Assembly: GCA_903772945.1 (NCBI GenBank)
Contig: CAICTM010000032.1
Coordinates: 1-64,000 of the forward strand
Length of the DNA stretch: 64,000 bases
Direction: 5' to 3'
Origin: Seminavis robusta
Lineage: Eukaryota; Bacillariophyta; Bacillariophyceae; Naviculales; Naviculaceae
Part shown: in pieces, positions 1 to 10,141 of the stretch
Layout: every line of letters starts with the position of its first letter
How positions within the stretch are numbered: position 1 is the stretch's first letter
Notes under the pieces: generated by a model
The model's input: only the letters and a program-made list of their open reading frames with translations
Databases searched by the model: none
Told to the model about the DNA's origin: nothing
Made by a program: the position numbers and the translations under genes

Positions 1-899
1 GCTGCTCCGTTCCAGGCAGCCTGGAAACGTGTTGGAAAGGGCTTCGTCTTCACCGCACCGTATGTCGCGAGGAGAATCGCGTTGACTGCAATCTGGCGCA
101 AGGCACTCCAACGTATTTCACGGTGGCCTGCACAGCTAGATTCGTAACTGCTCTTGCAGAGCTAAAAGTCATCTCCCTGAGGAGGTTGTGTTGTCGTCGG
201 GCGTAGAATGGCGAGCCGACGAAGACCTCTCCAACGCAGCCCACTTGATGGTCTGACGTGGAGTCTCAGATCCCATTGATGATTTGTGACCCTTGAAGGT
301 GTACTTGGGCTGTTAGCATGCTGCTGGAATATTGCGAAGTTTGTAGGTGGGAGCGAGAATCGTCGATTTAGCATTCATCATCGAGGGATGATGAAGGAAG
401 GATTTGTTTGTCACGCAGCTTGGCTCGAAGCTGGTGTATGCGTTTTGGCAATCTTCATGGTGAGGAATAGGTTGAGGGTAGCTGAAGCTATTGTGTTTGT
501 TAACAAAATGGACTACGCTAAAGCTAGTGTAAAGATCTTCGAGTGTTTTTGAGTTTGAGAGAATGAAGTTATGAGAGAGATTAGAAAGCTATGAAAACTA
601 ATCAACGAGAGAGATCCACAATCAAAGGATCGTAGATCTGAACCCCCCGGGAGACTGTAGATGTGATAGAGTAGGTTGCGGTAGCATCTACTCACTACAA
701 GATCCAAAAACGGAACGCGTGAAGATTCTTAGCATTATTAGTAGCTGAATCTCTCCACGCCACTAAATATCTAGCCGATTTTCACCATCGACCTAGTGTG
801 ACTAGCGGTCATGAGAACCCTGTCTCAATGACTATTCACAGACTCAGTCATGAGTCGAACTCAAACCCTATCTAGGATCGAGTCGCGAATAAGGCAAGA
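1..899. other. no recognised gene
   Basis: I see no supported coding region or RNA gene here. The short open frames on both strands lack family motifs and overlap each other. The stretch may belong to the 3' side of the decayed reverse-transcriptase element that follows, which reads on the minus strand, but no terminal repeat or target duplication can be pointed to. Confidence 0.4.
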
Positions 900-3490
900 G
901 CCCTGTATTGCAATGGGGTCTTCCTTCCAAAGGCCGGGTATAAGGTGGGCCGAATGCGAGATTCTGTGGGCTCCGTATTGCTCAATGAGAAACTCTCTTA
1001 AGCACCCTGCCAGACGAGAGGCAACGACGGGGGTAGAGACTTGGGTTGACGGGGCATTCCATTCGGTGAAGGTGGGGTCGACTTTGGTTCCGTTGAAAGA
1101 TTGGGTGCGAAGTTGTTTTCCAATCCGCTGTGCAATATTGCCACGGTGATGACATTAGGAACATTCGCATGACATTCAGCTGCTTGAGGTGTGGGCACTG
1201 TATCCGTTCTGAGAGAAAAGATCCATAGGAATCGGTCATTGGTGGCTGTGTGGCGAATCTAGCAGTGGTGTCCTCCATATAATGCCAAATCATCCATTGA
1301 CTCCACAAGTTTTCATCCAAACAGTCGGTGTGGAGGATTCGAAGGTGTGTAGGGATGCTCCGTTGAGCTGTCTGTTGGTTCCAAGCTCCATTCGGAGTTG
1401 TTCCATTCCATCTCGAGGAGCTGACCAGTGTATCTGTGTAGGTAAGTTTGTCCCATACAGTTTGGATGTGCGTGAATTCTTGCCTGAGCCAGGGATGGAT
1501 TTCCCCCAAGCCCTGATACTTCTGGGGTGCAAACAGGACAACACGGGGGAAGTTCCGGGAAATGCCACACTTTGGAAGTACCGTTTGCCAGAGGGGTCCG
1601 ATGACCTCATCCCACTCCGAAAGGGACAGCCGGATGGCTTTCATGGGGTAGTCCAAAGTTTTTTGGATGGTGGATTTGTGACCAGCCACACATCGTCTTC
1701 AGAAATCGTCCACTAGTGCGCACTTTGTGGTAAAGGCATCCACCCGTTGTTTCAAGTAGGAGACTTGTTGGGTCGAGTTTCCATCAGGTGCGGGCCAGAA
1801 GCCAAGCCACTTTTCTGCCTCCGTAGGCTCTTTTCGGACATTGGCTTGCGTCCGCCGTCCTTGTCACGGACCCACAGTTGCCTGGCAAGTCCGCAATGGA
1901 CGGTATGTCCTTTGAGGAGGGAAGGGACCCAGGTGTAATCCAACATGGTAGAAGTAGGACTTCTCTTGATTGATGCACCGCCAGTTGCTCTTAATGTACC
2001 CTCCCACGTGTCTGCTGCCTCTTGTGCTCGTGGAAGACATCTTCACCAGTACAGTGCTGGGTCTGGGCAGAGACGCATTGGTTGTTGTCATCAATGAATA
2101 TCTGTGCCATGAGACTGATAAGTCTTGGGGCAAGCACACTCATGAAGGCAACGGTAAGGCCCAAAGCTCGAACACAGTCAATGCATTGGCCGACAGGATG
2201 GCCAAAAAGCTCCTGCATCGCGGTGCCTTGTCCGACTCCCTGAATAGGTTGAAGACCCTGTTCGGTGCGTTGGGTGCCACCGTAGGACTGTTCAGAGACC
2301 CCATAAGCCGTGGAGACAAAGTGTCGTGTCTGTTGATATGTGCCGAAACGGTAGTCAAGGCTGTTTGTGGGATTCCAACTGAGCGGGCAGCAAGAATAGC
2401 GGGGACATGGTTTATTCTGTCGTAGCACTGGCTCGCATCGAAGGGAATCATAGCCATAGTCCAACGCTTCATGCGGGATACGTCAAAATACAGCACACTG
2501 TTCAGCCCAGCTCAATGCAAATGCGCCCTTTCGTCCCCACCTTGTTCCTCCGGCATCTGGTGTTGGGATTCGGCGCGGTACATCATCAAGGCGCCCGAGT
2601 CGCTTGCAACACATGTTGTAGTATGTGTCCAACAAAAAGATGATTCGCATTTTCTCAGCTCATATACTCCCGGTTTCTTCAGGAGTGCCAGGTCAGTGAG
2701 CACTGTTTGGGTATCTGGCACAAGCCGAGGATCATCGGGGTGTTGTGGATGATAGTGTCCACCGTTGCAATCTCTGCACATTTCACCCCCATCATCAGAT
2801 GGGCAAAGGAAAGGGTAGAAGGTTCGCTAGCTGTGTTCACTCGCTGTACTGTCCATGCTCGAGGAGGGATTCAGGGGTCCACTCCAGTTCCTCTGTGGTC
2901 ATTTCCTTGACTGCTTCTGGGCGTCGGAGAGCATTGATCAGCATCCTCGTGTACCTATCGGTGCCAGGTGGGGGTTCATAGGAGCGCCTTCGTCGTCGTC
3001 ATTTCATCTTCATCTTCATCTTCCTCCTAATATTTTCTTCCACAGGTGCTCGTACGGCTGGGCGGACTCGTGCCGCTGCGGCTGGGCGGCGTCGTCCGAC
3101 TGCGGGATCTCGTGCAACTGCGGGACCTCGTCTGACTGCGGGAGCTTTTGCAACTGCGGCTGCAGGCGCCACTGCGGCTGCAGCGCTGCAGGCGCCACTG
3201 CGGCTGCAGGTGCCACTGGGACTGCTGGCGCAACTGCGGGTGCTGGGGCACCATAGATGTCTTCGTTGTCGGTACCATAACCACGTTCCACCTCCCCCCA
3301 TGTTCGAGCTCACGATCTGCATGGTCAAAAGCTGTTGGTGAAAGTGTCCGTTCAATAAAATCCGCATTGTCTCGGTTTTCATCCGAGAAAACACTGCTAG
3401 TGCCGGTCCCTTGAGCCGCGAACTCATGATCCTCCGCCACACTGGCATGGTTGAGGACGAAAGACGGTGGGGCGACGACGAAATAACCAG
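900..3490 (-). mobile_element. decayed reverse-transcriptase element (probably non-LTR type)
   Basis: Minus-strand fragments together read like a reverse transcriptase of the kind widespread in stramenopile genomes. Around 2340-2470 there is a motif-A-like stretch (FDASQCYDRINH), and around 2060-2080 a catalytic-site-like FIDDNN. A downstream segment (about 1690-1400) has the LPKCGISRNFP and QGLGEIHP pattern seen after the polymerase domain in these elements. The open frame is broken several times and no clear ends were found. A non-LTR origin is inferred from the motifs and the lack of long terminal repeats. I treat it as a fossil and cannot place it in a named family. Confidence 0.6.
3057..3245. 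repeat. GC-rich degenerate tandem repeat
   Basis: A run of 12-15-bp imperfect units built on GCAACTGCGG/CCACTGCGGCTGCAG, very rich in C and G compared with its surroundings. On the minus strand it would encode Ala/Pro/Gln-rich low-complexity sequence. It lies at the upstream edge of the decayed reverse-transcriptase element. Confidence 0.7.
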
Positions 3491-3870
3491 TCAATGTAAC
3501 CAGTCAAGTAACAATAACCAGTCGAAATAACCTGTAAAGTAACCAATAACCAGTCGAAATAACCTGTAAAGTAACCACTCGAATAACCGAAATGCGAGAG
3601 GTTCCCCTTTTGGGTTATTGGTTGGGAAATTTATGAGAGGAAATGGCAAAGGTCAAAAATCGAATAACCTATCAAGTAACCAGTCAAGTAACCAGTCAAA
3701 TAACCAATAACCGTATACGATAACCGTTCGATCAACCAGTCAAAAAGCTCCGGTTACCGGTTATCGGTTATTCAACCAATCAAAATAAATATGACCGGTT
3801 ACCGGTTATCGTATCGATGACCGGTTAATAACCGGAAATGACCGGTTAATAACCGGTAACCAATCGAAGC
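3490..3870. repeat. AT-rich AACCAGTCAA / AACCGGTTAT tandem repeat
   Basis: Imperfect tandem units of AATAACCAGTCAAGTAACCAG type grade into units of ACCGGTTATCGGTTA type. The second half is rich in the palindrome ACCGGT and alternates orientation, so the strand can fold on itself. No coding potential is seen. It separates the retroelement remains from the MYND gene. Confidence 0.75.
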
Positions 3871-4049
3871 GGTTCGCGAACCCTGGTGCTGATGAGCTTC
3901 TCAAGCATTCAAGCAGACCGTTTGTTAAGGGCTTGTTTAAGGGCTTGTTGAAGATTTACGGGATTGTTTAAGGGCTTTTTCCAGTCGTGTTAATTTGAAG
4001 TTTTTTAAATCCTGAGTGAAAAACGTCGGACGGTCAAGGACTGATGATT

Positions 4050-4172
4050 AGTCCCGGAACAGTAATGAGTGCTCGGAGCACTAATGAGCGCTCATTAGTG
4101 CTCTTGGAGCACTAATGAGCGCTCATTAGTGCTCCAAGAGCACTAATGAGCGCTCATTACTGCGCCGGGACT
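4050..4172. repeat. 123-bp near-perfect palindrome (foldback)
   Basis: The ends AGTCCCGG and CCGGGACT are exact inverted repeats. The middle 80 bp (4081-4160) folds on itself around 4120/4121 with almost no mismatch. It is made of a self-complementary 28-bp module (GAGCACTAATGAGCGCTCAT and its mirror) present about three times, so several alternative hairpins are possible. It sits about 310 bp before the MYND gene start. It may be a small foldback element. I saw no target duplication. Confidence 0.85.
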
Positions 4173-4485
4173 GAAACTGTGGCAACCGCCCCTGAGCGAG
4201 TGTGGAGCAAGTGAGAGTACCAAAGCTTGCTTTGCTTAGAGTCAAGGATAAACAAAATGATAATATTATTTTAAAAGAGGCCACCAACCCCAATTGACCC
4301 GCCAATATCTTGCATGCGAAATGCGAAAGATCTTGCTTGCGTCCCTCCTTTACCACTCACTAACGGGACGAAGTATCTAGCTAGCTAGCTAGAGATCCAT
4401 AGCATTACAAGAAACCATTCAAGTTGCCATAGAGTGCTTATAGTTACTTTTGTACATCAGAGGACTCCAGAAAGAAACCACCATC

Positions 4486-5496
4486 ATGCCTGAACCCACT
4501 CCGTTGCAATTGCAGGCGTGTGGAGCCTGCGGCAAAAGTGCTGGTGAAGACCTGAAGTTGAAACGGTGCTCGGCTTGCAAATATGTGTCCTATTGCAATG
4601 CCGATTGCCAAAAGAGTGCCTGGAAATCGCACAAGAAAATCTGCGAGAAGCATAAATTTTCCAAAGAACTCCTTGATATTCTTGACTCGTCCCCTACCGG
4701 TGAGGCCATTGACTGGACACCAGAGACGGAATGCCCCATCTGCATGGTACCCATGCCTCACGATGGCCGAAATATCAATTATTCCGTCTGTTGTGGAAAA
4801 ATGACTTGTCAAGCCTGCTTTACGCAACATTCCCAGGCGGCCATGAAGAATCGTACCACTCCCCCCACTTCTTTGTTCGATATGATGCCTCCCTGTAGTT
4901 TTTGCCGTCATCCGGTCCCTCGAAGCAACGAGGAGAGATTGACGCTTCTCAAAGCTAGAATTAAACTTGGGGATGCCCATGGCATGGAAACCATGGCTGG
5001 TAGTTTCCTTAATGGAGCAGGTGTCGTAAAGGATGAGTACGTGGCGTTTCGATTGCTGAAACAGGCTGCTGACCATGGTTCGGCTTCCGCGGCGAGAATG
5101 GCAGGGCAATTCTATGAGTTAGGCAACGCGGGTGTTCCCAAAGATTTGGAAAAGGCCAAAGAGCTATACATAATGGGGGCCGAGGGTGGAAATTCTCTTT
5201 CCCGAACACAGCTGGGTATGTTCGAGATCAAACAAGAAAACTACGTGGAAGGCATTGCACACCTCAAAATTGCCGCTGCCGCAGGCCATGACCTGGCGTT
5301 GGATACTCTCAAACAGGGACGAGGACTTGGTTTTGTCAGTGAAGAGGAGGTTTTGGAGTCTGCCAAAGCACTCCATGCCGCCAAGGAGGTTATTGAGAGC
5401 GATGCCAGAAAGGCAATCCATCCCATGATGCGAAATATGATGGATGACAAAGATGTCACTTCAAGCGTGAACGCGACACTTGATAAGCTGGGATGA
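4486..5496 (+). CDS. MYND zinc finger / RING-like / Sel1-repeat protein
   Basis: A 336-residue protein. Residues 12-53 form a complete MYND finger (C12, C15, C28, C31, C37, C41, H49, C53), a protein-interaction zinc module. A second Cys-rich RING-like block follows at about 83-140 (ECPICM, CCGKMTCQACF, CSFCRHPVP). Residues 150-270 hold Sel1-type helical repeats with the usual A-x-x-G and A-x-x-x-Y spacing (AFRLLKQAADHGSA, AKELYIMGAEGGN). Such MYND/Sel1 combinations are common in diatoms and are usually read as adaptors of unknown partners; a ubiquitin-ligase role is only inference from the RING-like block. The start is the ATG at 4486, since the frame upstream has only non-ATG codons. No intron is needed. 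Confidence 0.9.
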   Translation: MPEPTPLQLQACGACGKSAGEDLKLKRCSACKYVSYCNADCQKSAWKSHKKICEKHKFSKELLDILDSSPTGEAIDWTPETECPICMVPMPHDGRNINYSVCCGKMTCQACFTQHSQAAMKNRTTPPTSLFDMMPPCSFCRHPVPRSNEERLTLLKARIKLGDAHGMETMAGSFLNGAGVVKDEYVAFRLLKQAADHGSASAARMAGQFYELGNAGVPKDLEKAKELYIMGAEGGNSLSRTQLGMFEIKQENYVEGIAHLKIAAAAGHDLALDTLKQGRGLGFVSEEEVLESAKALHAAKEVIESDARKAIHPMMRNMMDDKDVTSSVNATLDKLG

Positions 5497-5797
5497 TACA
5501 AATGAGGCTACTAGAGAGCGACATAGAATAGCCAATGGATGCGGAGTAGAGGTTGGAAATGCTGTCCATTGAAGCAGCAGTGCCAATGAAGGAAACTAGC
5601 TGGCAGAGAAGTTGCCTTTGTCATAAATAATTAATGTACCGTACTACTCACAATGAGTTGATTCGGCCAAGCTTGGTGACTCATAATGACATATGGCTCT
5701 AGAAATTTGCATGTTTATCTATACTGTACATGCATGCTGTTTCGTTATCGATTGCTCGCTGCTTGGCATTGGCATGCTGCTGGTTTCGATTGTCTAG

Positions 5798-7321
5798 CTA
5801 GTCGCACTTAAAAAGCCAGTTGCAGTTGTTAGACTTGCATTCTCCATCCCACAAACAGTACGTCCCTCGGTCAAACTTGTGGACACAGCGGGCATCCAAG
5901 GAGAACAAATCATCAGTTTTTTGGCAATGCAAACCTTCGCCTGACGTGAAGTCATAATAGCCGCAACAGTCTGATCCTTCGAGCTGAGCACCACAGGATT
6001 GTCCCAATTCAGCACAGGGGGCGCAGTAGATTCCATTGCAGGTCTGCCCAATCCCATTCCAAGAGTATGCAGAATTGCAGCAGTCATCATCAGTCCAACA
6101 GACAGTGCCTTGTTGCCCACATGCTGCTTCATCTACAATGCCAGAGTTCCATGAACGAACAGCGTTATTGAAAGCAATTCTTGCGGCCCAAGTGGAAGCA
6201 CCGGAAGAGTCTGGAAGAGTAAAAGTTGCTGTCACAAGGTTGTGATCTGATAAAGCATAAGCACTGGCCCTGTACAAGTTGTTTGGCTTGGCTTCACCCA
6301 AAGTTGTATCATGACAAAACTGTCCCGACCACGGTTCCTTCGTTTTTAGTGTGGTGACAACATTGACTGGATTCGAAGAGCTAGAGCTGGATGAGTGTTG
6401 GATGAGGTAGTCCAGAACTTGATGAGTGGAGTCTTCAGAGAATCGATCAGCCAGGTCATTGTTGGTGGGGTCCCATGTTGGCTTGCCAATGATACCTGTT
6501 TGACAGGCACCAAGAAGGCCAAGGCCAACGCTGTGAAACTTCTGAAAAACCTGGTCATTGGTGATTAAGCCGCAATTTGCAGAGTCATCGTGGGACTGGA
6601 AGTGATAGGCATCTTCATTGAAATCTCCTCCCAAGATGACAGAAAAGGCCGCATTGCTGGAACCCCTGAAGGATTCTAACAGTTTATCAGCCAAACCCGA
6701 AACCTCACCAAACTGATATGTGCGGATTGTTTCAGCTGAACCTGGGATACCAAAGTCATAGTTTGGCATGGCATGTAGATTGAAAATGGCAGCAACCCTA
6801 CCTTCTCCAACATCCAAAAGAGTGAGCAGGTAGCCAGCAGGGGTTGGGAGATTGTGGCCGCACCAGTTTTGCATCAGTGTCTCCAGGATAGGGTAGCGGG
6901 ACCATGTGACAAGGCCTCCATTGTCCAAACCAGTTATATATCCAGCAATGTCTTTGACATTGCCATGAAAAACAATCGGGCTTCTACAGATTCTGTCTCC
7001 AGCTCTTGGGGAAGGTTCTCCAGTGGTGTGAATCAGACCACGATTGGAAAGAGCGCTGCTAATCTGAGCAAAGTTTTGTGCATCGGTACCAAGTTCTTGG
7101 GCAACTACCACATCAACTTCGTCAAGATTTGGGAGTCCCTCTATATTGCTTCCACCATTGATGGCGGCTGCCATGAGGTCAAACCGCGTTTGACAGTTGT
7201 CACATGCTGCCAGTGGGTACAAGTCACGACATCCAAAGTTTATTGTCACCACTGTCAATGTATTTTTAGCGGATACCAGATATGCGACGGAGGCAGCAAA
7301 AGCGCAGAGAGCCCACTTCAT
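5798..7321 (-). CDS. secreted endonuclease/exonuclease/phosphatase-fold protein with Cys-rich tail
   Basis: A 507-residue protein starting at the ATG at 7321, where the reading frame meets a clear signal peptide (MKWALCAFAASVAYLVSA). The main domain carries the marks of the endonuclease/exonuclease/phosphatase superfamily, which includes DNase I and neutral sphingomyelinases: an acidic QEL near residue 76, GGDFNED in the second half, and LSDHNLVTATF at the domain end, supplying the metal-binding and catalytic Asp/His residues. A run of serines separates two parts of the domain. From about residue 410 the protein has three small Cys-rich modules (CCNSAYSWNGIGQTC, CGAQLEGSDCCGYYD), likely disulphide-bonded. 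Export and a phosphodiesterase activity are probable. The substrate (lipid head group or nucleic acid) cannot be read from the sequence. Confidence 0.85.
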   Translation of the reverse strand: MKWALCAFAASVAYLVSAKNTLTVVTINFGCRDLYPLAACDNCQTRFDLMAAAINGGSNIEGLPNLDEVDVVVAQELGTDAQNFAQISSALSNRGLIHTTGEPSPRAGDRICRSPIVFHGNVKDIAGYITGLDNGGLVTWSRYPILETLMQNWCGHNLPTPAGYLLTLLDVGEGRVAAIFNLHAMPNYDFGIPGSAETIRTYQFGEVSGLADKLLESFRGSSNAAFSVILGGDFNEDAYHFQSHDDSANCGLITNDQVFQKFHSVGLGLLGACQTGIIGKPTWDPTNNDLADRFSEDSTHQVLDYLIQHSSSSSSSNPVNVVTTLKTKEPWSGQFCHDTTLGEAKPNNLYRASAYALSDHNLVTATFTLPDSSGASTWAARIAFNNAVRSWNSGIVDEAACGQQGTVCWTDDDCCNSAYSWNGIGQTCNGIYCAPCAELGQSCGAQLEGSDCCGYYDFTSGEGLHCQKTDDLFSLDARCVHKFDRGTYCLWDGECKSNNCNWLFKCD

Positions 7322-7931
7322 GTGTACTTGATTCTTTGTTGTTGATATCAAAGTTCACTTTGGGCTGTCGAGATTTTCAGAGTAGTTGACGAGATCCAAA
7401 CCATGGCTTCACCCATACACGTATGTAGCTTGCGAGCGAAATTGGCTTGCCTGGCTTCGCCGCCGGTAGTGGTGACTGTTGGTCAATACTCTGGGACAAC
7501 GAGTCAGCTTCTTACGGATCGCGCCTCAGCTCTTGTGGGAAGGACCAGAATATTCCTTTGTGGCTGTTGCAGTCTGAATTGTATGTGGCATCGATCCAAG
7601 TTTCAGCTCCCGTTGAGGGTAAAAATTCTTGGTGGGAGTTAACCTCTTGATCCGGGACCCAATTTGCGCCTCCTACGCTCAAAGCGACCGTGCATGTACC
7701 GTGGCGAGTGAATGTAGTCTTTGTCCTCTCGCTTCTTTGGGCCCTTGTCTGTTGGCCTTCTCGCTCCTGGTTGTCTTGCTGCACTCCACCCCTGGCATCC
7801 ACTCTCACCCACGATAGTCCCCTCTAATGCGAAAGATGGCACTGTGGGTTAGCCAAGTATGATCCAAGCCAGTTCTAAGCTTTCTATTACTAGCCAGCTT
7901 TATAATACTAGTTAGCTCTAAAAATAATGTT
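7322..7931. other. intergenic, holds one dispersed 34-bp motif
   Basis: This is the space between two minus-strand genes, so it holds the 3' flank of the aldehyde dehydrogenase gene and the promoter side of the endonuclease-fold gene. Open frames on both strands show no family motifs. The only notable sequence is a 34-bp segment at 7777-7810 that recurs exactly, inverted, at 50545-50578. Confidence 0.6.
7777..7810 (-). repeat. 34-bp dispersed motif, copy 1
   Basis: Read on the minus strand it begins GGGTGAGAGTGGATGCCAGG and ends GGTGGAGTGCAGCA. An exact 34-base match lies on the plus strand at 50545-50578, 43 kb away. Flanking bases diverge at once on one side and gradually on the other. Both copies are intergenic. 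Confidence 0.8.
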
Positions 7932-9422
7932 TCAATCATACGGCGTCTCAATGGTGTTCATTTCGACATAGACCGATTTGAGGCGCGTCCAGGATTCGAC
8001 CCCTGCCAGTCCATTTTCGGATCCCAGTCCGGAGTGTTTGAATCCACCCCAGGGCAACTCGACCGGTGCGAGATTGTAATTGTTGATCCATGTCGTGCCC
8101 GCCTCCAATTGGGCCACCAGGCGATGGGCCCGTTGCAGATCCTGCGTAAAGACTCCCGCCGACAAACCAAATGGCGTGTCATTGGCGCGTTGTATTACTT
8201 CGTCTTCATCGTCAAAAGACAAGACAGTCATGACCATGCCAAAGATTTCCTCTTGCACAATTTTCATGTCGTCGGTGCAATCGATAAAAATGGCGGGTTC
8301 CAGATAAAACCCATCCCGATCCATAATGCGGTTTCCTCCGTACAAGAGCGTGGCTTGGTCCACCTCGATCCCATGTTGAATGTACTTGAGGACCTTGTCC
8401 ATGTGTGCTTGAGAGACCATGGGACCAATTTGAGTGGCATCATCGAGAGGATCTCCTATTCGCAATGGGCGCGTGCGTTCAACGAGTCGTTCCAAGAATT
8501 CGTCTCGTATGGATTCATGACAAAAGACCCGCGTCCCATTGCTGCACACTTGACCAGAGGAATACCAATTGGCCATCATGGCACCACTGACGGCCGCCTC
8601 CACGTTGGCATCATGACAGAGAATGAGTGGAGATTTGCCTCCCAATTCCAAAGTGACCTTTTTCAAGTCGTCCGCCGCCGCACGGTAGATCGTCTTGCCG
8701 GTGGGCATGGATCCGGTAAAACTAATCTTGTTGGGACGAGTATCTTGGACCAGAGGCTTGCCCACCGTGGCGCCATCTCCCAACACCACATTAAAGACTC
8801 CATCGGGAATTCCCACTTGTTGATAAATTTCCGCTAGCTTCAGTGCCGTAGTGGGAGTTAATTCGGACGGCTTAAAGACCATGCTGTTGCCAAACGCCAA
8901 TGCCGGTGCCGACTTCCAAACCGCCGACTGCAGCGGATAATTCCAGGCCCCAATGCCCACCGTCAAACCGAGGGGTTCTCGTCTCGTGTAACCAAAACTG
9001 CCGCCCGCTAGACATAAATGTTGTCCTCCCACACTGGGCGCTAATCCCGCAAACCATTGCAGACAATCCGCGGCACCGGGCGCTTCGTGCCGCGTCTCCA
9101 TAATGGGCCGACCGGTATCCAGAGTTTCCGCCATGGCAATTTGCTCTTGCACGGAAGGATCTTGCAAGACGTGAGCGGCTTGGTTCAGTAACCGAGCACG
9201 ATCCAAGGGCGAAAAATCGACATTCCACCGTTGCTGTGCTTCCATTGCCACATCCAAGGCAGCATCCAACTCGATCGAGGAAGCCACTTGAACGGAAGCA
9301 CGTGCTTGACCCGTGGCGGCATTGACTAAATCATAACAGTGACTACTGCTGCCAGAGGGCACAACATACTTGCCCTGGATAAAGGAACGAAGAGTAGTTG
9401 TGGTAGCTTTCGAGGTTGACAT
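7932..9422 (-). CDS. aldehyde dehydrogenase, betaine-aldehyde-dehydrogenase-like
   Basis: A 496-residue single-exon protein of normal length for the NAD(P)-dependent aldehyde dehydrogenase superfamily. Visible motifs are WNYP (N161, oxyanion hole), KPSELTP (K184, cofactor binding), the LELGGKSP catalytic glutamate (E259), and the nucleophile in SGQVCSNGTRVF (C293). The C-terminal PWGGFKHSG also fits. The GQVCSNGTRVF context and the final part (SVYVEMNT) match betaine aldehyde dehydrogenase and ALDH9-type enzymes, which oxidise betaine aldehyde to glycine betaine, an osmolyte, or trimethylaminobutyraldehyde. The start ATG at 9422 gives a short Ser/Thr-rich N-terminus with no obvious targeting signal, so I infer a cytosolic enzyme. 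Substrate specificity is inference. Confidence 0.93.
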   Translation of the reverse strand: MSTSKATTTTLRSFIQGKYVVPSGSSSHCYDLVNAATGQARASVQVASSIELDAALDVAMEAQQRWNVDFSPLDRARLLNQAAHVLQDPSVQEQIAMAETLDTGRPIMETRHEAPGAADCLQWFAGLAPSVGGQHLCLAGGSFGYTRREPLGLTVGIGAWNYPLQSAVWKSAPALAFGNSMVFKPSELTPTTALKLAEIYQQVGIPDGVFNVVLGDGATVGKPLVQDTRPNKISFTGSMPTGKTIYRAAADDLKKVTLELGGKSPLILCHDANVEAAVSGAMMANWYSSGQVCSNGTRVFCHESIRDEFLERLVERTRPLRIGDPLDDATQIGPMVSQAHMDKVLKYIQHGIEVDQATLLYGGNRIMDRDGFYLEPAIFIDCTDDMKIVQEEIFGMVMTVLSFDDEDEVIQRANDTPFGLSAGVFTQDLQRAHRLVAQLEAGTTWINNYNLAPVELPWGGFKHSGLGSENGLAGVESWTRLKSVYVEMNTIETPYD

Positions 9423-10141
9423 GATTATGCATGGGGTCCTCTACTGTTGAGTATAGCTGATATACCTATGCTGGGATTGGGTGGGGTGCTTTCGTGCATG
9501 CTGTTCGTTTTCTTGACACAGATCTTTTATTAATGAAAGATCCTAAGATACAGCATCAGGGTTGGAGCTATCGTGATCGGAAGCCCACTGTTCCTTGACC
9601 CTTACAGAGAATTAGAGGGCACAGGGTGAAGCCTTCAGAGAACTAATGAACGTATGATACTTTGCATACGTCACCGGTAGTATGAATAGTCTGCGGTCAC
9701 CATCACATCGAAATGCAAGTAACGAATTAGAGCGGGTCCCATGGTCCCGGTAAACTAACTGTAGACATAAATAGAGCAGCGAAGTTTTAATTAAATAATG
9801 CGGAATGCGGAAGCCGTTCAGAGAACGTCGCTGACGCGTTCATCTGCAGCTGAAGAACGCCGCAGCATTCACAATAAGTTACTAGTACATGTAGTGGTAT
9901 TAATACCGGTAAGCGTGACATTCCTGTTTTTGCACTGCTGAATTCTTTGCCATGTGCCATGTGCCGTGGCACCCGTTCCCATCCATAGTCCATGCCGTAC
10001 CATACCAGGTAGGCCAATCCACTCGATCGCTCTCCGTTGCCTGAGCTTTTCTTATTATCCAAGCCTCGATCGTCGATCGTTCCCTCCAACATCAATCATT
10101 CAGCAATCATTCCAATCTCTTATCCATCGAATTCTTGCAGG
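9423..10141. other. divergent intergenic region
   Basis: This lies between the minus-strand aldehyde dehydrogenase gene and the plus-strand LRR gene, so both promoters should be here. I see no RNA gene, no repeat array and no convincing TATA box at a fixed distance. The frame of the LRR gene is open back to about 10037 but without an upstream ATG, so the start at 10142 is preferred. Confidence 0.5.

Noticed and set aside
3490-3870. CRISPR-like array
   Set aside because: Units are contiguous and imperfect with no unique spacers, and the context is eukaryotic.
8034-8837. 267-codon open frame antisense to the aldehyde dehydrogenase gene
   Set aside because: Mirror of the real gene's codon pattern; no domain, and the opposite strand has all catalytic motifs.
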